Source: Bacillota bacterium (lineage in GTDB: Bacteria > Bacillota_A > Clostridia > Lachnospirales > Lachnospiraceae). From it: 30,229 bases of DNA. The notes below the pieces were generated by a model, which was not told where the DNA came from, did no database searches, and was given only the letters and a program-made list of their open reading frames with translations. The stretch lies in the NCBI GenBank assembly GCA_023443625.1, contig JAEZTQ010000108.1, positions 1 to 30,229 of the forward strand. Direction: 5' to 3'. A program made the position numbers and the translations under genes. Numbering within the stretch: the stretch's first letter is position 1; each line of letters starts with the position of its first letter. Positions 6,960 to 16,598 of this stretch are shown piece by piece.

Positions 6960-7027
6960 ACAGCTCTAATATTCAGTAAAGAGATATTATTTAGATAAAT
7001 CATACCTCTTTTATTGAATATTAGAGC
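6956..7027 (-). terminator. Terminator of the two-component operon
   Basis: On the minus strand arm 7027-7006 and arm 6983-6963 form a stem with 13 perfect outer pairs (GCTCTAATATTCA) and a nearly paired extension, followed by TGTTTTT. It lies 20 bases after the response-regulator stop codon. Confidence 0.78.
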
Positions 7028-7047
7028 ACCTTATCAATTATCTTTAA

Positions 7048-7701
7048 TTAAAAAATATCTACAAAATTATTTCTAATAGCATAAACAGCTGCCTGAGTAC
7101 GGTCAGAAACATTGATTTTCTTAAATATGTTAGACACATGATTTTTCACTGTCTTCTCACTTATGGCTAACATATATGCAATCTCTTTATTAAATAAACC
7201 TTCTGCTATTAATTTAAGAACTTCAATTTCTCTTTTTGTTAAGGAATCTTCCGTGCTGTCAGGATTATTGCTTTTCTCCTCTAGTTTCATTTTTAACAAA
7301 GGTGCTAGTTCGGGTTGAATAAATACTTCACCTTTATTAACACAATAGATTGCCTTCTTTAATACTGAGGAATCAGAATCCTTTAATACATATCCATCTA
7401 CACCAATCTCTACTGCCTTTACTAAATATTCTACCTCATTATGAATAGTTAAAATCAATACTTTAACATCTGTTTTCTTTCCTCTTAATTGCTGAAGAAC
7501 TTGAAGTCCATTCATATTAGGCATATTAATATCCAACAAAAGAACATCTGTTTTCTTCTCATCAAGTAATTCCAAGCACTTACTTCCGTTATTAGCTTCA
7601 GCTACTACTGTAATATCTCCGTCTAATTCTAGTAATTGTTTTATGCCTTCTCTAACCATTGAATGATCATCTGCTATCATAATATTAATAGGTTTACTCA
7701 T
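7048..7701 (-). CDS. NarL/LuxR-type response regulator, DegU-like
   Basis: A 217-residue response regulator. The receiver domain (about 1-122) has the acidic pocket DD near 11-12, phospho-acceptor Asp57 in LLLDINMPNMNG, and the conserved lysine in GYVLKDSD. A linker leads to a C-terminal LuxR helix-turn-helix (LTKREIEVLKLIAEGLFNKEIA...TVKNHVSNIFKKI). The start at 7701 is preferred because AAGGAG lies 7 bases upstream; an ATG two codons earlier is too close to that site. The gene begins two bases after the kinase stop, so translation is probably coupled. It should bind DNA once phosphorylated by that kinase. The target genes are unknown, and naming it DegU rests on overall architecture only. 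Confidence 0.93.
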   Translation of the reverse strand: MSKPINIMIADDHSMVREGIKQLLELDGDITVVAEANNGSKCLELLDEKKTDVLLLDINMPNMNGLQVLQQLRGKKTDVKVLILTIHNEVEYLVKAVEIGVDGYVLKDSDSSVLKKAIYCVNKGEVFIQPELAPLLKMKLEEKSNNPDSTEDSLTKREIEVLKLIAEGLFNKEIAYMLAISEKTVKNHVSNIFKKINVSDRTQAAVYAIRNNFVDIF

Positions 7702-7703
7702 CT

Positions 7704-8786
7704 TCATTCTCCTTCATATGTTGATAATGGTACAGATATGGTTACAATTGTGCCTAATCCCTGTTCAGATTTTATATTAATAGAACCTGATAATAATGAA
7801 ATTCTTTCTTGCATAATTGATAATCCAAAACTAGAAGACTGTTCAGCAGTACTATTTGTATTTATTTTATCTATGTTAAAACCAACTCCATTATCTTTAA
7901 CTATTACATTAAGTCTGTTATCATCATAACATATATCTATATTAATTAATGCAGCATTTGCATGTTTAATAATATTGTTGCAGGCTTCTTGAATAATTCT
8001 AAAAACAGTAAGTTTAATTACAGATAGAATTTCCTTGGTTTCTTCATTAGAAGTCACTTTTACTTCCATATTATTTAGATACATTAACTTATTGGCATAT
8101 CTTTGAACAGTAATTGTTAATCCCAAATCATCTAAAGTCATTGGTTTTAGATTATATATAATTCCTCTCATATCATTTATAACCAATTTTAAGGTATTAG
8201 ACATTGAGTTCAACTCAAGTTTTGCTCTGATCATATCAATGTCAATAAGTTTTATACATAGTTCCGTTTTATGTATTAAGCTAGTTAAATTTTGCACCGT
8301 GCTATCATGTAAATCTCTAGCTATTCGCTGTCTTTCTATCTCCTGTGCTTCTAAAATCCCTAATCCCTTATCCATTAGTCTTTTAGAATCAGTTTTATTT
8401 TCTTCATGAATTGTATTAAAAGCATCTATACAATTAGTGGCTAATTTTAAACCTTCTAATTTTTTTTCTATCTCTTGCTGATGTATAATAAGATTACTAA
8501 TATTATATTTAATATCATCTATATCTTTATTTAAATCAGTTAAAACCTTTGATATATTATGATTAGGAGAAAATACTTCTAAGTTACTGTCAATAGTGTC
8601 TCTTATCTCATTTAATTCATGTTCCTTACTATGAAGAAGATCCTCTTGATATTTAAATTGTTTTTGTAAAGAATATAAGTTCTTCTCATATTCAACACCT
8701 AATTCTTTTAAGAAAATTAAAGCTGTTTTATTATTATCAATTAGGTTTTCAATCTTTTTCTCGCTACTTTGATTGTTGTCACACAT
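7704..8786 (-). CDS. Cytoplasmic sensor histidine kinase, DegS-like
   Basis: A 360-residue kinase without membrane segments or signal peptide, so it should sense an internal signal. Residues ~10-145 are predicted largely helical and coiled-coil, as in DegS. The HisKA_3 motif ERQRIARDLHDSTVQ places the phospho-acceptor His at 160. The ATPase domain follows with EACNNIIKHA (N box), DNGVGFN (G1) and FGLSIMQERI (G2). The ATG at 8786 is chosen because AAGGATG lies upstream; a TTG 33 bases earlier has no such site. It is transcribed from a good promoter at 8836-8864 and is directly followed by its partner regulator. Confidence 0.92.
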   Translation of the reverse strand: MCDNNQSSEKKIENLIDNNKTALIFLKELGVEYEKNLYSLQKQFKYQEDLLHSKEHELNEIRDTIDSNLEVFSPNHNISKVLTDLNKDIDDIKYNISNLIIHQQEIEKKLEGLKLATNCIDAFNTIHEENKTDSKRLMDKGLGILEAQEIERQRIARDLHDSTVQNLTSLIHKTELCIKLIDIDMIRAKLELNSMSNTLKLVINDMRGIIYNLKPMTLDDLGLTITVQRYANKLMYLNNMEVKVTSNEETKEILSVIKLTVFRIIQEACNNIIKHANAALINIDICYDDNRLNVIVKDNGVGFNIDKINTNSTAEQSSSFGLSIMQERISLLSGSINIKSEQGLGTIVTISVPLSTYEGE

Positions 8787-8835
8787 AATATATACATCCT
8801 TTCTATGTTCAGGCAACAATATTCAATTTCTATTA

Positions 8836-8864
8836 AATATACCCTAACATGAATATAAATTCAA
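8836..8864 (-). promoter_or_regulatory. Promoter of the DegS/DegU-like operon
   Basis: The -35 TTGAAT (8864-8859) and -10 TATATT (8841-8836) are separated by 17 bp on the minus strand, about 50 bp upstream of the kinase start. Confidence 0.65.
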
Positions 8865-8942
8865 TATAATATATCATATAACAAAAATCGATATTTTAAA
8901 AGCATTTTTTACTCAATTCGATATAAATAGTACATATTTACT

Positions 8943-9422
8943 CTATAATTTACAAATTTTTTTAACATCATGAGACTTTATAACCATTTTACTTAATAAA
9001 TTATTATTTTTATCACCTTCAACTTCAAATTTAAATCCTAACTTATTAAAGAATTTCGTGGTTTCAAAAGGTGAGTAAACAATTACTTCTTCTATTCCTG
9101 AAGTAAAAGCTTTATTAAGGAGCATTCTTACTGTAAAATCTCCGTATTTTTTATTTCTAAATTCCTTTAATACTGCAATATGTCCTATATTACAAACTTG
9201 CCCATCATATTGAATTCTTCCTGTTGCTACCGCTGTCTTTTGATCTTTACCTACTTCGCTTGTAGAGGCTTCTTCATAAACTAGAACATGTATGGAGCTA
9301 GAATCCAGATTATCAAATTCCCTCTCTTCGGCTACATTACATTCATCAACAAATACCCTTCTTCTTATATCAATAACATCTTTTAAATCATCACCAAAGG
9401 ATAATAGTTTTCCTTGTATCAA
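8943..9422 (-). CDS. GNAT family N-acetyltransferase
   Basis: A 159-residue single-domain GNAT protein that would transfer an acetyl group from acetyl-CoA to an amine; the substrate is not predictable. The N-terminal IDIRRRVFVDECNV is typical of this group. The acetyl-CoA segment is strand 4 plus the loop IGHIAVLKEFRNKKYGDFTVRMLL (about 79-102), with an imperfect R-x-x-x-x-G pyrophosphate loop. The C-terminal FETTKFFNKLGFKFEVEG is the usual FYxxxGF element. The start codon is TTG at 9422, supported by a strong AGGAGG 9 bases upstream; no ATG or GTG is better placed. It follows rsmG by 53 bp and may be the last gene of that operon. Confidence 0.88.
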   Translation of the reverse strand: MIQGKLLSFGDDLKDVIDIRRRVFVDECNVAEEREFDNLDSSSIHVLVYEEASTSEVGKDQKTAVATGRIQYDGQVCNIGHIAVLKEFRNKKYGDFTVRMLLNKAFTSGIEEVIVYSPFETTKFFNKLGFKFEVEGDKNNNLLSKMVIKSHDVKKICKL

Positions 9423-9475
9423 AATTATTTTCCTCCTAATTAACTTATACTTTTACCGACCTGTTTTCCTTAGAA

Positions 9476-10210
9476 CTAATTTGACAAAGGCTCTTTTGTT
9501 GGCTTACCTGCACTTCTTGGATAGTTCTTAGGAGTTGTCATATATTTACTTAGCACCACCAATGTTCTTTCTATATCTGTGCCTGGTAGATGAAATGCTT
9601 CAACTTGTTCAACCTTAGCACCCAGTATTTTAAATGCCCTATCAGAAGCTTTAATTTCATCCTCTATCATTCCAGATTTATAAGAAATGAAGTGACCTCC
9701 CTTTTTTACAAAAGGTAAACAATATTCTGATAGAGCTGCTAATCTTGCGACTGCCCTTGAAACACAAAGATCAAACTGTTCCCTGTATTTTGTATCTTTT
9801 CCATAATCTTCGGCCCTTCCGTGAAGTGTCTTTACTCCTTTTAAATCTAGTTTTTCAATTACTTCATCAAGAAAGATAAGTCGTTTTTTTAGTGAATCTA
9901 ATAAAATTATATCTATATCAGGAAAGATAATTTTTAGTGGAATCCCCGGAAACCCTGCGCCTGTGCCTAAATCAAGAATTTTTTCTTTTTCAAAATTCAT
10001 GACCTTGACTATAGACAGACTATCAATAAAATGCTTCTTAACAACTTCCTCAAACTCTGTGATAGCAGTTAAATTCATTACTTTATTACGCTCTATTAAC
10101 AGTTCATAATAATCTATAAACTGCTGTTTTTGTAAATTACTTATTTTAATTTCTAATTTTGATAATCCTTCTTCAAATAGTATAAATTCCGGATAATCCC
10201 TAAACAACAT
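9476..10210 (-). CDS. rsmG: 16S rRNA (guanine-N7) methyltransferase RsmG (GidB)
   Basis: RsmG uses S-adenosylmethionine to methylate N7 of a guanine in the 530 loop of 16S rRNA (G527 in E. coli numbering). At 244 residues it has the family length. The SAM loop ILDLGTGAGFPGIPLK spans about 78-93, preceded by NLTAI and HFIDSL, and followed by LDSLKKRLIFL, CVSRAVARL and KKGGHFISYKSG, all conserved in the family. The start at 10210 has AAGGTAAGG upstream. It lies 133 bp after mnmG, in the classical mnmE-mnmG-rsmG order. Normally parA would follow; here a GNAT gene, a two-component pair and the parS array intervene. Confidence 0.96.
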   Translation of the reverse strand: MLFRDYPEFILFEEGLSKLEIKISNLQKQQFIDYYELLIERNKVMNLTAITEFEEVVKKHFIDSLSIVKVMNFEKEKILDLGTGAGFPGIPLKIIFPDIDIILLDSLKKRLIFLDEVIEKLDLKGVKTLHGRAEDYGKDTKYREQFDLCVSRAVARLAALSEYCLPFVKKGGHFISYKSGMIEDEIKASDRAFKILGAKVEQVEAFHLPGTDIERTLVVLSKYMTTPKNYPRSAGKPTKEPLSN

Positions 10211-10343
10211 ATGGACAGACCTTACCTTTCCTGCTTGTAGTTAAATCTCAATGTTTCTTTTCTCTTAGATATAATTAATAAATATATGACTAGGGTTTTA
10301 AAAGCTTTATATGTCAGGAATATGATAGTATATTAATGACTTT

Positions 10344-12224
10344 CTACCCCTTGTTATACTGTGTTATATAAATTAGTAATACTGATATATCAGCAGGGGA
10401 TACACCAGATATTCTCGATGCTTGTCCAATAGAAATGGGACGAAATTTTTGTAATTTCTGTTTTGCTTCTATTCTAATATTTGAAATTGCCATATAATCA
10501 ATATCTTCTGGAATGTGTCTGTTTTCTAGTTTGCGGAATTGTTCAACCTGTCTTAACTGTCTAATTATATAGCCATTATACTTAATGTTTATGTTCACCT
10601 GTTCGATAACATCTTCTGGCAATTTAGTTCGTTCCTTATCAATTGGACTTAAGGATTCATAACATAGTTCCGGTCTACGAATTAATTCAGCCAGAGTTGA
10701 TGCTGTATTAAGTGGTGAGCTCTCATATTCCTCCAACAGTTGTTGTACTTCCTTACTTGCTCCTACTTTGGAATTTTCCAATCTCTCAATTTCCTTTTGA
10801 ATGCTCTCTTCCTTCAATTGTAATTGCAAATAACGCTCCTTGCTTATTAAGCCAACCTCATATCCCTTTCTAGTAAGACGCATATCTGCATTGTCTTGTC
10901 TAAGTAACAGACGATATTCAGCTCTTGAAGTCATCATACGATATGGCTCATGGGTTTCTTTGGTTACAAGATCATCTATTAAAACACCTATATAAGCCTC
11001 TGAGCGATCTAATATCAGTGGTTCTCTATTGGATAATTTCAATGCAACATTGATTCCTGCAATTAGTCCCTGCGCTGCAGCTTCTTCATAACCAGAGCTT
11101 CCATTAAATTGACCCGCTGCATATAATCCATCAATATCCTTAAATTCCAATGTTGGTCTTAATTGCATTGGATTGATACAATCATATTCAATAGCATAAG
11201 CATTTCTTACAATATTAGCATTTTCTAATCCAGGAACAGATCGATACATTTGATATTGTACATCCTCTGGTAATGAACTAGACATACCTGCAATATACAT
11301 TTCATTAGTATATAAACCCTCTGGTTCAATAAATACTTGGTGCCTATCCTTATCAGCAAATCTCACCACCTTATCTTCTAAAGAGGGACAATATCTTGCT
11401 CCAGTACCTTTTATATCGCCGGAATAAAGTGGTGAACGATCAATATTAGCTCGAATAATATCATGAGTTTTCTCACAAGTATAGGTAAGCCAACAAGATA
11501 CTTGTTTTCTATTTAAATCTTCTGCTTTTGTTGCAAAGGAAAATGGTTTTACCTTTTCATCACCAAATTGCTCTTCCATCTTTGTAAAATCAATGGATCT
11601 TTTATCAATTCTTGCAGGGGTTCCCGTCTTAAAACGATACATTTCAATTCCTAAGGCTTTTAAGGAATCTGTTAAATAAGTCGCAGCTTGTAATCCGTTT
11701 GGTCCTGTTTTATTAACTACCTCCCCATAGACACAGCGGGCATTAAGGTAAGTACCCGTACATAATATGATTGCCTTGCATGGGTATATTGCACCTGAAT
11801 AAGTCTTTATTCCTGTTACCTTTTTATCCTTGGTAAGTAATTCTGTTACCTCAGCTTGTTTTATGGTTAAGTTAGGGGTATTCTCTAATATCTTCCTCAT
11901 GGAACTAGTATACTCCTGTTTATCTGCTTGGGCACGCAATGAATGAACCGCTGGACCCTTAGATACATTCAACATTTTAGATTGAATATAAGTCTTATCG
12001 ATATTTCTACCCATTTCACCACCCAGAGCATCTATTTCTCTAACCAAATGGCCTTTTGAAGTACCTCCAATATTAGGGTTACAGGGCATTAATGCTATAC
12101 TTTCCACACTCACAGTAAATAGAAGCGTCTTGTAAGAAAGTCTAGCACAAGCCAAAGCAGCTTCACATCCAGCATGCCCTGCTCCTACTACAATTACGTC
12201 ATAGCTCTCATAAGTATATGACAT
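10344..12224 (-). CDS. mnmG: tRNA uridine-34 modification enzyme MnmG (GidA)
   Basis: MnmG is the FAD-containing partner of MnmE. Together they install the (carboxy/amino)methyl group on C5 of U34 in tRNAs reading split codon boxes. At 626 residues it has the usual length. The dinucleotide fold is [10 protein letters not shown] at 14-23, followed by [27 protein letters not shown] and later [21 protein letters not shown], the two signatures of the GidA family. The C-terminal helical domain ([16 protein letters not shown]) binds MnmE. The start at 12224 has GGGAGAG upstream. It lies 37 bp after mnmE and is very likely co-transcribed with it. Confidence 0.98.
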   Translation of the reverse strand: MSYTYESYDVIVVGAGHAGCEAALACARLSYKTLLFTVSVESIALMPCNPNIGGTSKGHLVREIDALGGEMGRNIDKTYIQSKMLNVSKGPAVHSLRAQADKQEYTSSMRKILENTPNLTIKQAEVTELLTKDKKVTGIKTYSGAIYPCKAIILCTGTYLNARCVYGEVVNKTGPNGLQAATYLTDSLKALGIEMYRFKTGTPARIDKRSIDFTKMEEQFGDEKVKPFSFATKAEDLNRKQVSCWLTYTCEKTHDIIRANIDRSPLYSGDIKGTGARYCPSLEDKVVRFADKDRHQVFIEPEGLYTNEMYIAGMSSSLPEDVQYQMYRSVPGLENANIVRNAYAIEYDCINPMQLRPTLEFKDIDGLYAAGQFNGSSGYEEAAAQGLIAGINVALKLSNREPLILDRSEAYIGVLIDDLVTKETHEPYRMMTSRAEYRLLLRQDNADMRLTRKGYEVGLISKERYLQLQLKEESIQKEIERLENSKVGASKEVQQLLEEYESSPLNTASTLAELIRRPELCYESLSPIDKERTKLPEDVIEQVNINIKYNGYIIRQLRQVEQFRKLENRHIPEDIDYMAISNIRIEAKQKLQKFRPISIGQASRISGVSPADISVLLIYITQYNKG

Positions 12225-12261
12225 TTTTCTCTCCCTTCTACTGCCCTCGGCAAATCCATCT

Positions 12262-13638
12262 TTATTTACCCATACAAAACTCTTTAAATATCATATTTAC
12301 CAAATCTTCCTCGACATTTTCCCCAATGATCCTACCTAAAGTCTCATATGCACTCATCAAATCTATTGAATAAAAATCCTCTGGTAAACCTTCTTCTATA
12401 CTATTGATTACCAATTTAAGACTATTAAGTGCATCAATAAAGGCTTCTCTATGTCTATCATTGGTTATATATATTTCATCATTAAAGGTTATTTCTCCAT
12501 CAAAAAACAATTCTTTAATTTTGTTAATTAATTTATCAAGGCCATCCCTTTCCTTAACAGATACACTAATCACTGGATGACTTGTCTTGATTTCAATTTC
12601 AGATTCTGATATTTTAGATTCCAAATCAGATTTATTAAGAAGTATGATGGATTTCTTATCTTTAATCAAATCCAAAACACCTAAATCATTTTCGTCCAAC
12701 TTTGTTGAAGAATCCATAACAAATATAATTAAATCAGCATCTGATGCTACTCGTAGGGCCTTTTCCACTCCCATCTTCTCAATAATATCTTCTGTATCTC
12801 GAATGCCTGCTGTATCTATAATATTAAGTATGATACCATCTAAACTAATTGTCTCTTCCAAAGTATCTCTTGTAGTTCCAGCAATATCTGTAACAATTGC
12901 TCTCTCTTCACCTACAAGAGCATTAAGTAAACTTGATTTTCCAGCATTGGGTTTTCCAACGATGGCTGTATTAATACCTTCTTTAATTATCTTTCCATTT
13001 CTAGAATTTCTGATTAATTCTTCAATTATCTCTTTTTCTTGCAAAATACTATTCTCTAGAGTCTCACTGAAGCCCTCCAGGCTAATATGTTCGGGATCAT
13101 CCAAAGCCGCCTCGATAAAAGCTATATCTCTGAGAATCATTTTGCGGATATCCTTTATAATATCATACTCTTTACCTTGTAATTGATTCAAGGAATTCTT
13201 TAAAGCTATTTCATTTCTCGCATGAATAATATCCGCTACTGCTTCCGCCTGAGATAAATCTATTCTACCATTTATAAAGGCTCTCTTCGTAAACTCACCA
13301 GGCTCTGCAATTCTTGCACCGTACTTTAGTACTGTATCAAGTATCTTTCTTGTAACTACAATACCTCCATGGCAATTTATTTCAACAATATCTTCTCTGG
13401 TATAGGTAGAGGGTGCTTTCATTATAACAACCATGACTTCGTCAATGATTTGTTCTTCATCTATAATGTAACCATAATGAATGGTATGGCTATTTTCCTT
13501 TGATAATACTTTACTTCCAGATTTAGATTTATATATCTTATCTATGATTTTAAAAGAATCTTCTCCGCTTATTCTTACAATACTAATACCAGCATTAGCT
13601 AATCCTGTTGCAATTGCAGCAATTGTTTCTGTTTTCAT
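12262..13638 (-). CDS. mnmE: tRNA modification GTPase MnmE (TrmE)
   Basis: MnmE is a dimeric GTPase that works with MnmG on wobble uridines. The 458-residue protein begins with the tetrahydrofolate-binding domain ([13 protein letters not shown] start, about 1-118). A helical domain is interrupted by the G domain: P-loop GKPNAGKSS at 228-236, GTTRDT at 254-259, DTAG at 275-278 and NKSD near 335. It ends in FCMGK, the conserved C-terminal cysteine motif needed for modification. The start at 13638 follows GGAGGGATG. The gene is separated from jag by 127 bp containing a strong hairpin, so it may have its own promoter. Confidence 0.98.
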   Translation of the reverse strand: MKTETIAAIATGLANAGISIVRISGEDSFKIIDKIYKSKSGSKVLSKENSHTIHYGYIIDEEQIIDEVMVVIMKAPSTYTREDIVEINCHGGIVVTRKILDTVLKYGARIAEPGEFTKRAFINGRIDLSQAEAVADIIHARNEIALKNSLNQLQGKEYDIIKDIRKMILRDIAFIEAALDDPEHISLEGFSETLENSILQEKEIIEELIRNSRNGKIIKEGINTAIVGKPNAGKSSLLNALVGEERAIVTDIAGTTRDTLEETISLDGIILNIIDTAGIRDTEDIIEKMGVEKALRVASDADLIIFVMDSSTKLDENDLGVLDLIKDKKSIILLNKSDLESKISESEIEIKTSHPVISVSVKERDGLDKLINKIKELFFDGEITFNDEIYITNDRHREAFIDALNSLKLVINSIEEGLPEDFYSIDLMSAYETLGRIIGENVEEDLVNMIFKEFCMGK

Positions 13639-13703
13639 ACCATCCCTCCATTTCTAATTTATTTTAAAGTTATCATTCTTACATAATAATCTTTTACATT
13701 AGT

Positions 13704-13744
13704 AGGGGTGTCTAAAAGTATGTTTCTACTTTTAAGACACCCCT
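13704..13744 (+). terminator. Strong hairpin between jag and mnmE, U-tract on the plus strand
   Basis: Arms 13704-13720 and 13727-13744 pair along their whole length except for one bulged base (core AGGGGTGTCT/AGACACCCCT), with a 6-base loop. The T-run (CCCCTTTT) lies on the plus strand, where no gene is read toward it. On the minus strand, the direction of the genes, the hairpin is preceded by AAAA and not followed by a U-run. It may therefore act as an RNA processing or stability element between jag and mnmE, or block antisense transcription. Confidence 0.6.
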
Positions 13745-13765
13745 TTTCAACATACCTAATTTACT

Positions 13766-14602
13766 TTAAACTGTTTCTGTGGATTGCTGCTCTTTCTTCA
13801 TTTTACTTTCTTTATACAGCTCATAATCCTTTTTATAATCTGTACTATAATTTTTGTTATAGGTACTCTTACTTGTATTATATGGTTTCTTATAATTCTT
13901 ATTGTCAATACTTCCACGATTATTGTCTTTCTTATAACCGCTTCCCTGCTTATTATTTGAATACTTTGTATCTTTGAAGGTTTTCTTAACATTTATTACT
14001 ACTCTTCTATAAGGCTCTTCGCCTTCAGAGTAAGTCTCTACATATTTATCATTTTGTAGAGCAGAATGTATTATTCTTCTTTCATAAGGATTCATTGGTT
14101 CTAAGGATACTGGTTTTCTAGTTCTTTTTACTTTAAAAGAAATATTCTTAGCTAGATTTTCTAAGGTTTCTTTTCTTCTCGCTCTATAATTTTCTGTATC
14201 CAACTTGACCTTTATATAATTCTCACTATTCTTATTAATTACAAGACTAACTAAATATTGAAGTGAATCTAATGTCTGTCCTCTTTTTCCTATTAGGACC
14301 CCCATATCTTCTCCATCAACATTAATATCTATAGTATCATTTTCCTTATCAAATACTACTTGTGTTGTAGCAGTAATATTCATTGCACGAAATACATCAT
14401 CCAGGAACTTCTTAGCAGACATTTCCATACTCTGCTTAATTTTAGCTCTAATTTTAGCTGGTTTTCCGAACATTCCTAAGAAACCGTTGGTTTCTTTCTC
14501 TATAATCTCATATTCAATATTATCTATTGTAGTTCCTAACTCAAGCATAGCATTGGTCAACGCTTCATCCACTGTTTTGGCTGTTATATTTATCCAATCC
14601 AT
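13766..14602 (-). CDS. jag: RNA-binding protein Jag (KhpB, SpoIIIJ-associated)
   Basis: Jag/KhpB is an RNA-binding protein encoded beside yidC in most Firmicutes and linked to cell elongation and sporulation control. Domain order is Jag_N (about 1-55, with ETNGFLGMFGKPAKIRAKI), a KH domain with the GKRGQ loop at 105-109, and an R3H domain (about 146-206, ERRIIHSAL then GEEPYRRVVI). The 278-residue protein is longer than the usual ~205 because of a C-terminal tail (207-278) rich in Lys, Asn, Tyr and Ser with repeated KKD and YNK-type elements. That tail is probably disordered and could add RNA contacts. It begins 15 bp after yidC. The start at 14602 has GGGGGG about 12 bases upstream. Confidence 0.95.
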   Translation of the reverse strand: MDWINITAKTVDEALTNAMLELGTTIDNIEYEIIEKETNGFLGMFGKPAKIRAKIKQSMEMSAKKFLDDVFRAMNITATTQVVFDKENDTIDINVDGEDMGVLIGKRGQTLDSLQYLVSLVINKNSENYIKVKLDTENYRARRKETLENLAKNISFKVKRTRKPVSLEPMNPYERRIIHSALQNDKYVETYSEGEEPYRRVVINVKKTFKDTKYSNNKQGSGYKKDNNRGSIDNKNYKKPYNTSKSTYNKNYSTDYKKDYELYKESKMKKEQQSTETV

Positions 14603-14617
14603 TTGACATATCCCCCC

Positions 14618-15850
14618 TTATAATTTTTTATTCTTAAGAAGATTTGCTATCTCTGTGATGCTCTTAGGGCCTGTGGAATCTTTATTCTCTTCTGGATTCT
14701 CTGTAGTAGAATCTTCAGAATCACTTTGATTCACTACATTCTCATCAGAATTTGTCTTATTTACTGTACTCTCAATAGATTTTGTCTGAGTTCTTGCCAA
14801 TTCCTGTAAAGATTTACCACCAGTAGCAGCTTCAATCCTTTTCTTTTTATTAGCAGCTTTTGCCACACTTTTTTCAATCAACTCTTCCACATCTACTTTT
14901 TCCATATACTTATTTACAAAGAATTGTTGTATAATCGTAAATACGCTTGTTGCAATCCAGTATACACCAATACCGATGGGGAAGGTAACACAGAAAAAGA
15001 ACTGCATAATTGGCATAACATACATCATGGAATTCATCGCAGAGGCTGCTGAGTTATCCTGTTTATCACTGGTATTCTTAACCTGAACCTGCTTACTCTG
15101 TACAAAGGATAATATAGCTGCTAGAATAGGTATTAATATTCCAGGAAATCCCATTCCGGGTTTGTTAGCTATATTTAATCCAAAAAAACTATTAGCCTGT
15201 GTTATTTTACCTGATGCCTCTAATATTATTGGTGATATATCTTTTAAACTTTCAGATAAAGTTGTCCATTGTTCAGATCCAAATTTAGCAAGAATATTTA
15301 TTACAGAATTCACAGAAGTTATATCTGTAGATGCTCTAGTTAATTTTGCATTATTAAAGATAGATATTAATGTCTCTTGATAATCCTTAGAAGCATAAAC
15401 CTGATCAGCTACCACTTGATACATATCTCTAATATTACCAACATAGGCCGGTATATTATTAATAACCGCATATAAAGCAAACATAATTGGCAAAGTAATC
15501 AATAAAGGCAAACATCCGGAAGCTGGATTAGCACCGTATTTTTGATAAACTGCCTGTGTTTCTGCCTGTTGCTTTTTCATGGATGCTTCATCTCTTTTAC
15601 CCTTATACTTAGCTTGTATTTTCTGTAATTCGGGATTCATCTTCGATGTCATCTTAGTAGATTTTTGCTGTTTAATTGTTAAAGGAAGCATTAAGGCTCT
15701 TGTTAAAAATGTAAATATAATAATAGACAAGGCAATATTTTGAATCCCAAAGAAATTAAAGAATTCAAATATTCCATTCATTATCAAACCTAATAAATTA
15801 TTAATAGGACCTAAAAGTCCTCCTGCTCTAGTTAATAATGTAATAAACAA
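14618..15850 (-). CDS. yidC: Membrane protein insertase YidC (SpoIIIJ/OxaA type)
   Basis: YidC inserts and folds proteins in the cytoplasmic membrane, alone or with SecYEG. The conserved core begins with ALSIIIFTFLTRALMLPLTIKQQKSTKM, which carries the hydrophilic-groove arginine (TRALMLP), followed by PELQKIQAKYKGKRD (cytoplasmic coiled coil) and GCLPLLITLPIMFALYAVI. Later membrane segments lie near GFPGILIPILAAILSFV and FCVTFPIGIGVYWIATSVFTIIQQ. At 410 residues it is longer than B. subtilis SpoIIIJ. An unusually large external loop (about 135-215) and a Ser/Thr/Glu/Asn-rich C-terminal tail account for this. No lipobox cysteine is seen at the N-terminus. The start is TTG at 15850, 8 bases after AAGGAGG. 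Confidence 0.96.
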   Translation of the reverse strand: MFITLLTRAGGLLGPINNLLGLIMNGIFEFFNFFGIQNIALSIIIFTFLTRALMLPLTIKQQKSTKMTSKMNPELQKIQAKYKGKRDEASMKKQQAETQAVYQKYGANPASGCLPLLITLPIMFALYAVINNIPAYVGNIRDMYQVVADQVYASKDYQETLISIFNNAKLTRASTDITSVNSVINILAKFGSEQWTTLSESLKDISPIILEASGKITQANSFFGLNIANKPGMGFPGILIPILAAILSFVQSKQVQVKNTSDKQDNSAASAMNSMMYVMPIMQFFFCVTFPIGIGVYWIATSVFTIIQQFFVNKYMEKVDVEELIEKSVAKAANKKKRIEAATGGKSLQELARTQTKSIESTVNKTNSDENVVNQSDSEDSTTENPEENKDSTGPKSITEIANLLKNKKL

Positions 15851-15913
15851 TTATTTTTCCTCCTTAGAACTATGTCCAATGATAATCATATTTAGAAGAA
15901 TATCTCTAACAAT

Positions 15914-16132
15914 TTAAGGAACCGGGTCAAACCCTCCCTTGTGAAAAGGATGACATCTTAATACTCTTTTCACAGATAAATATATTCCTTTGAAAAGACC
16001 ATACTTTTCCAGCGCATCAATTGCATATGAAGAACAAGTAGGTGTATAGATACAACTTGGTGTTCTTTTAAGAGGAGATATATACTTTCTATAACATTTT
16101 ATAATAAATATAAAAATATTCTTTATTTTCAC
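15914..16132 (-). CDS. yidD: Membrane protein insertion efficiency factor YidD
   Basis: A 72-residue small basic membrane-associated protein that aids YidC-dependent insertion. The family signature is complete: [31 protein letters not shown], and [14 protein letters not shown] at the end. The N-terminal IFIFIIKCY is an amphipathic membrane-binding segment. The start is GTG at 16132, supported by GAGG 8 bases upstream. It sits in the canonical place between rnpA and yidC. Confidence 0.96.
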   Translation of the reverse strand: MKIKNIFIFIIKCYRKYISPLKRTPSCIYTPTCSSYAIDALEKYGLFKGIYLSVKRVLRCHPFHKGGFDPVP

Positions 16133-16173
16133 TTCTATACCTCTATCTACTAATTCTATATATCAATTAATTG

Positions 16174-16515
16174 TTACATATCATTACCAATCTTATGAAG
16201 TTTAATCAGATGTAATAATGCGCTCTCAATTTCATTATATTCTTTTCCTTTGGCTCCAACTCGAGCCACAACTACAATATCTAATCCACCAATTAAGCTA
16301 TGCTCCGATAGTCTATAGCTTTCCCTTATCAATCTGGTTACTCTGTGTCTTATTACACTATTTCCTACTTTTTTACTTACCGATATTCCAAGACGATTAT
16401 GGCTATAAGTATTTCTCATAACATACATAATTAAATACTTATTAGCAAAAGATTTCCCCGACTTATATATTTTTCTGAAATCTTCATTCATTTTTATTGA
16501 TTCGAAACTTTTCAT
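16174..16515 (-). CDS. rnpA: Ribonuclease P protein component RnpA
   Basis: RnpA is the protein subunit of RNase P and helps the catalytic RNA bind and cleave the 5' leader of precursor tRNAs. The 113-residue length is normal. The leader-binding segment begins FRKIYKSGKSF, and the signature NRLGISVSKKVGNSVIRHRVTRLIRESYR holds the conserved RNR-like basic helix. The ribosome-binding site (AAAGG) upstream of 16515 is modest. The gene lies downstream of rpmH, but a terminator-like hairpin and a separate intergenic repeat region lie between them. Confidence 0.96.
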   Translation of the reverse strand: MKSFESIKMNEDFRKIYKSGKSFANKYLIMYVMRNTYSHNRLGISVSKKVGNSVIRHRVTRLIRESYRLSEHSLIGGLDIVVVARVGAKGKEYNEIESALLHLIKLHKIGNDM

Positions 16516-16598
16516 TATTAATTAACCTTTGATTTACTGCTAAAACTACTATTTAGCAGATTCTTACTTTTCAAAATTTTATATTATTAAAATATTAA

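Noticed and set aside
12587..13186. 199-codon plus-strand frame opposite mnmE
   Set aside because: Antisense shadow of a fully conserved gene; low-complexity Ser/Ile-rich translation and no ribosome-binding site.
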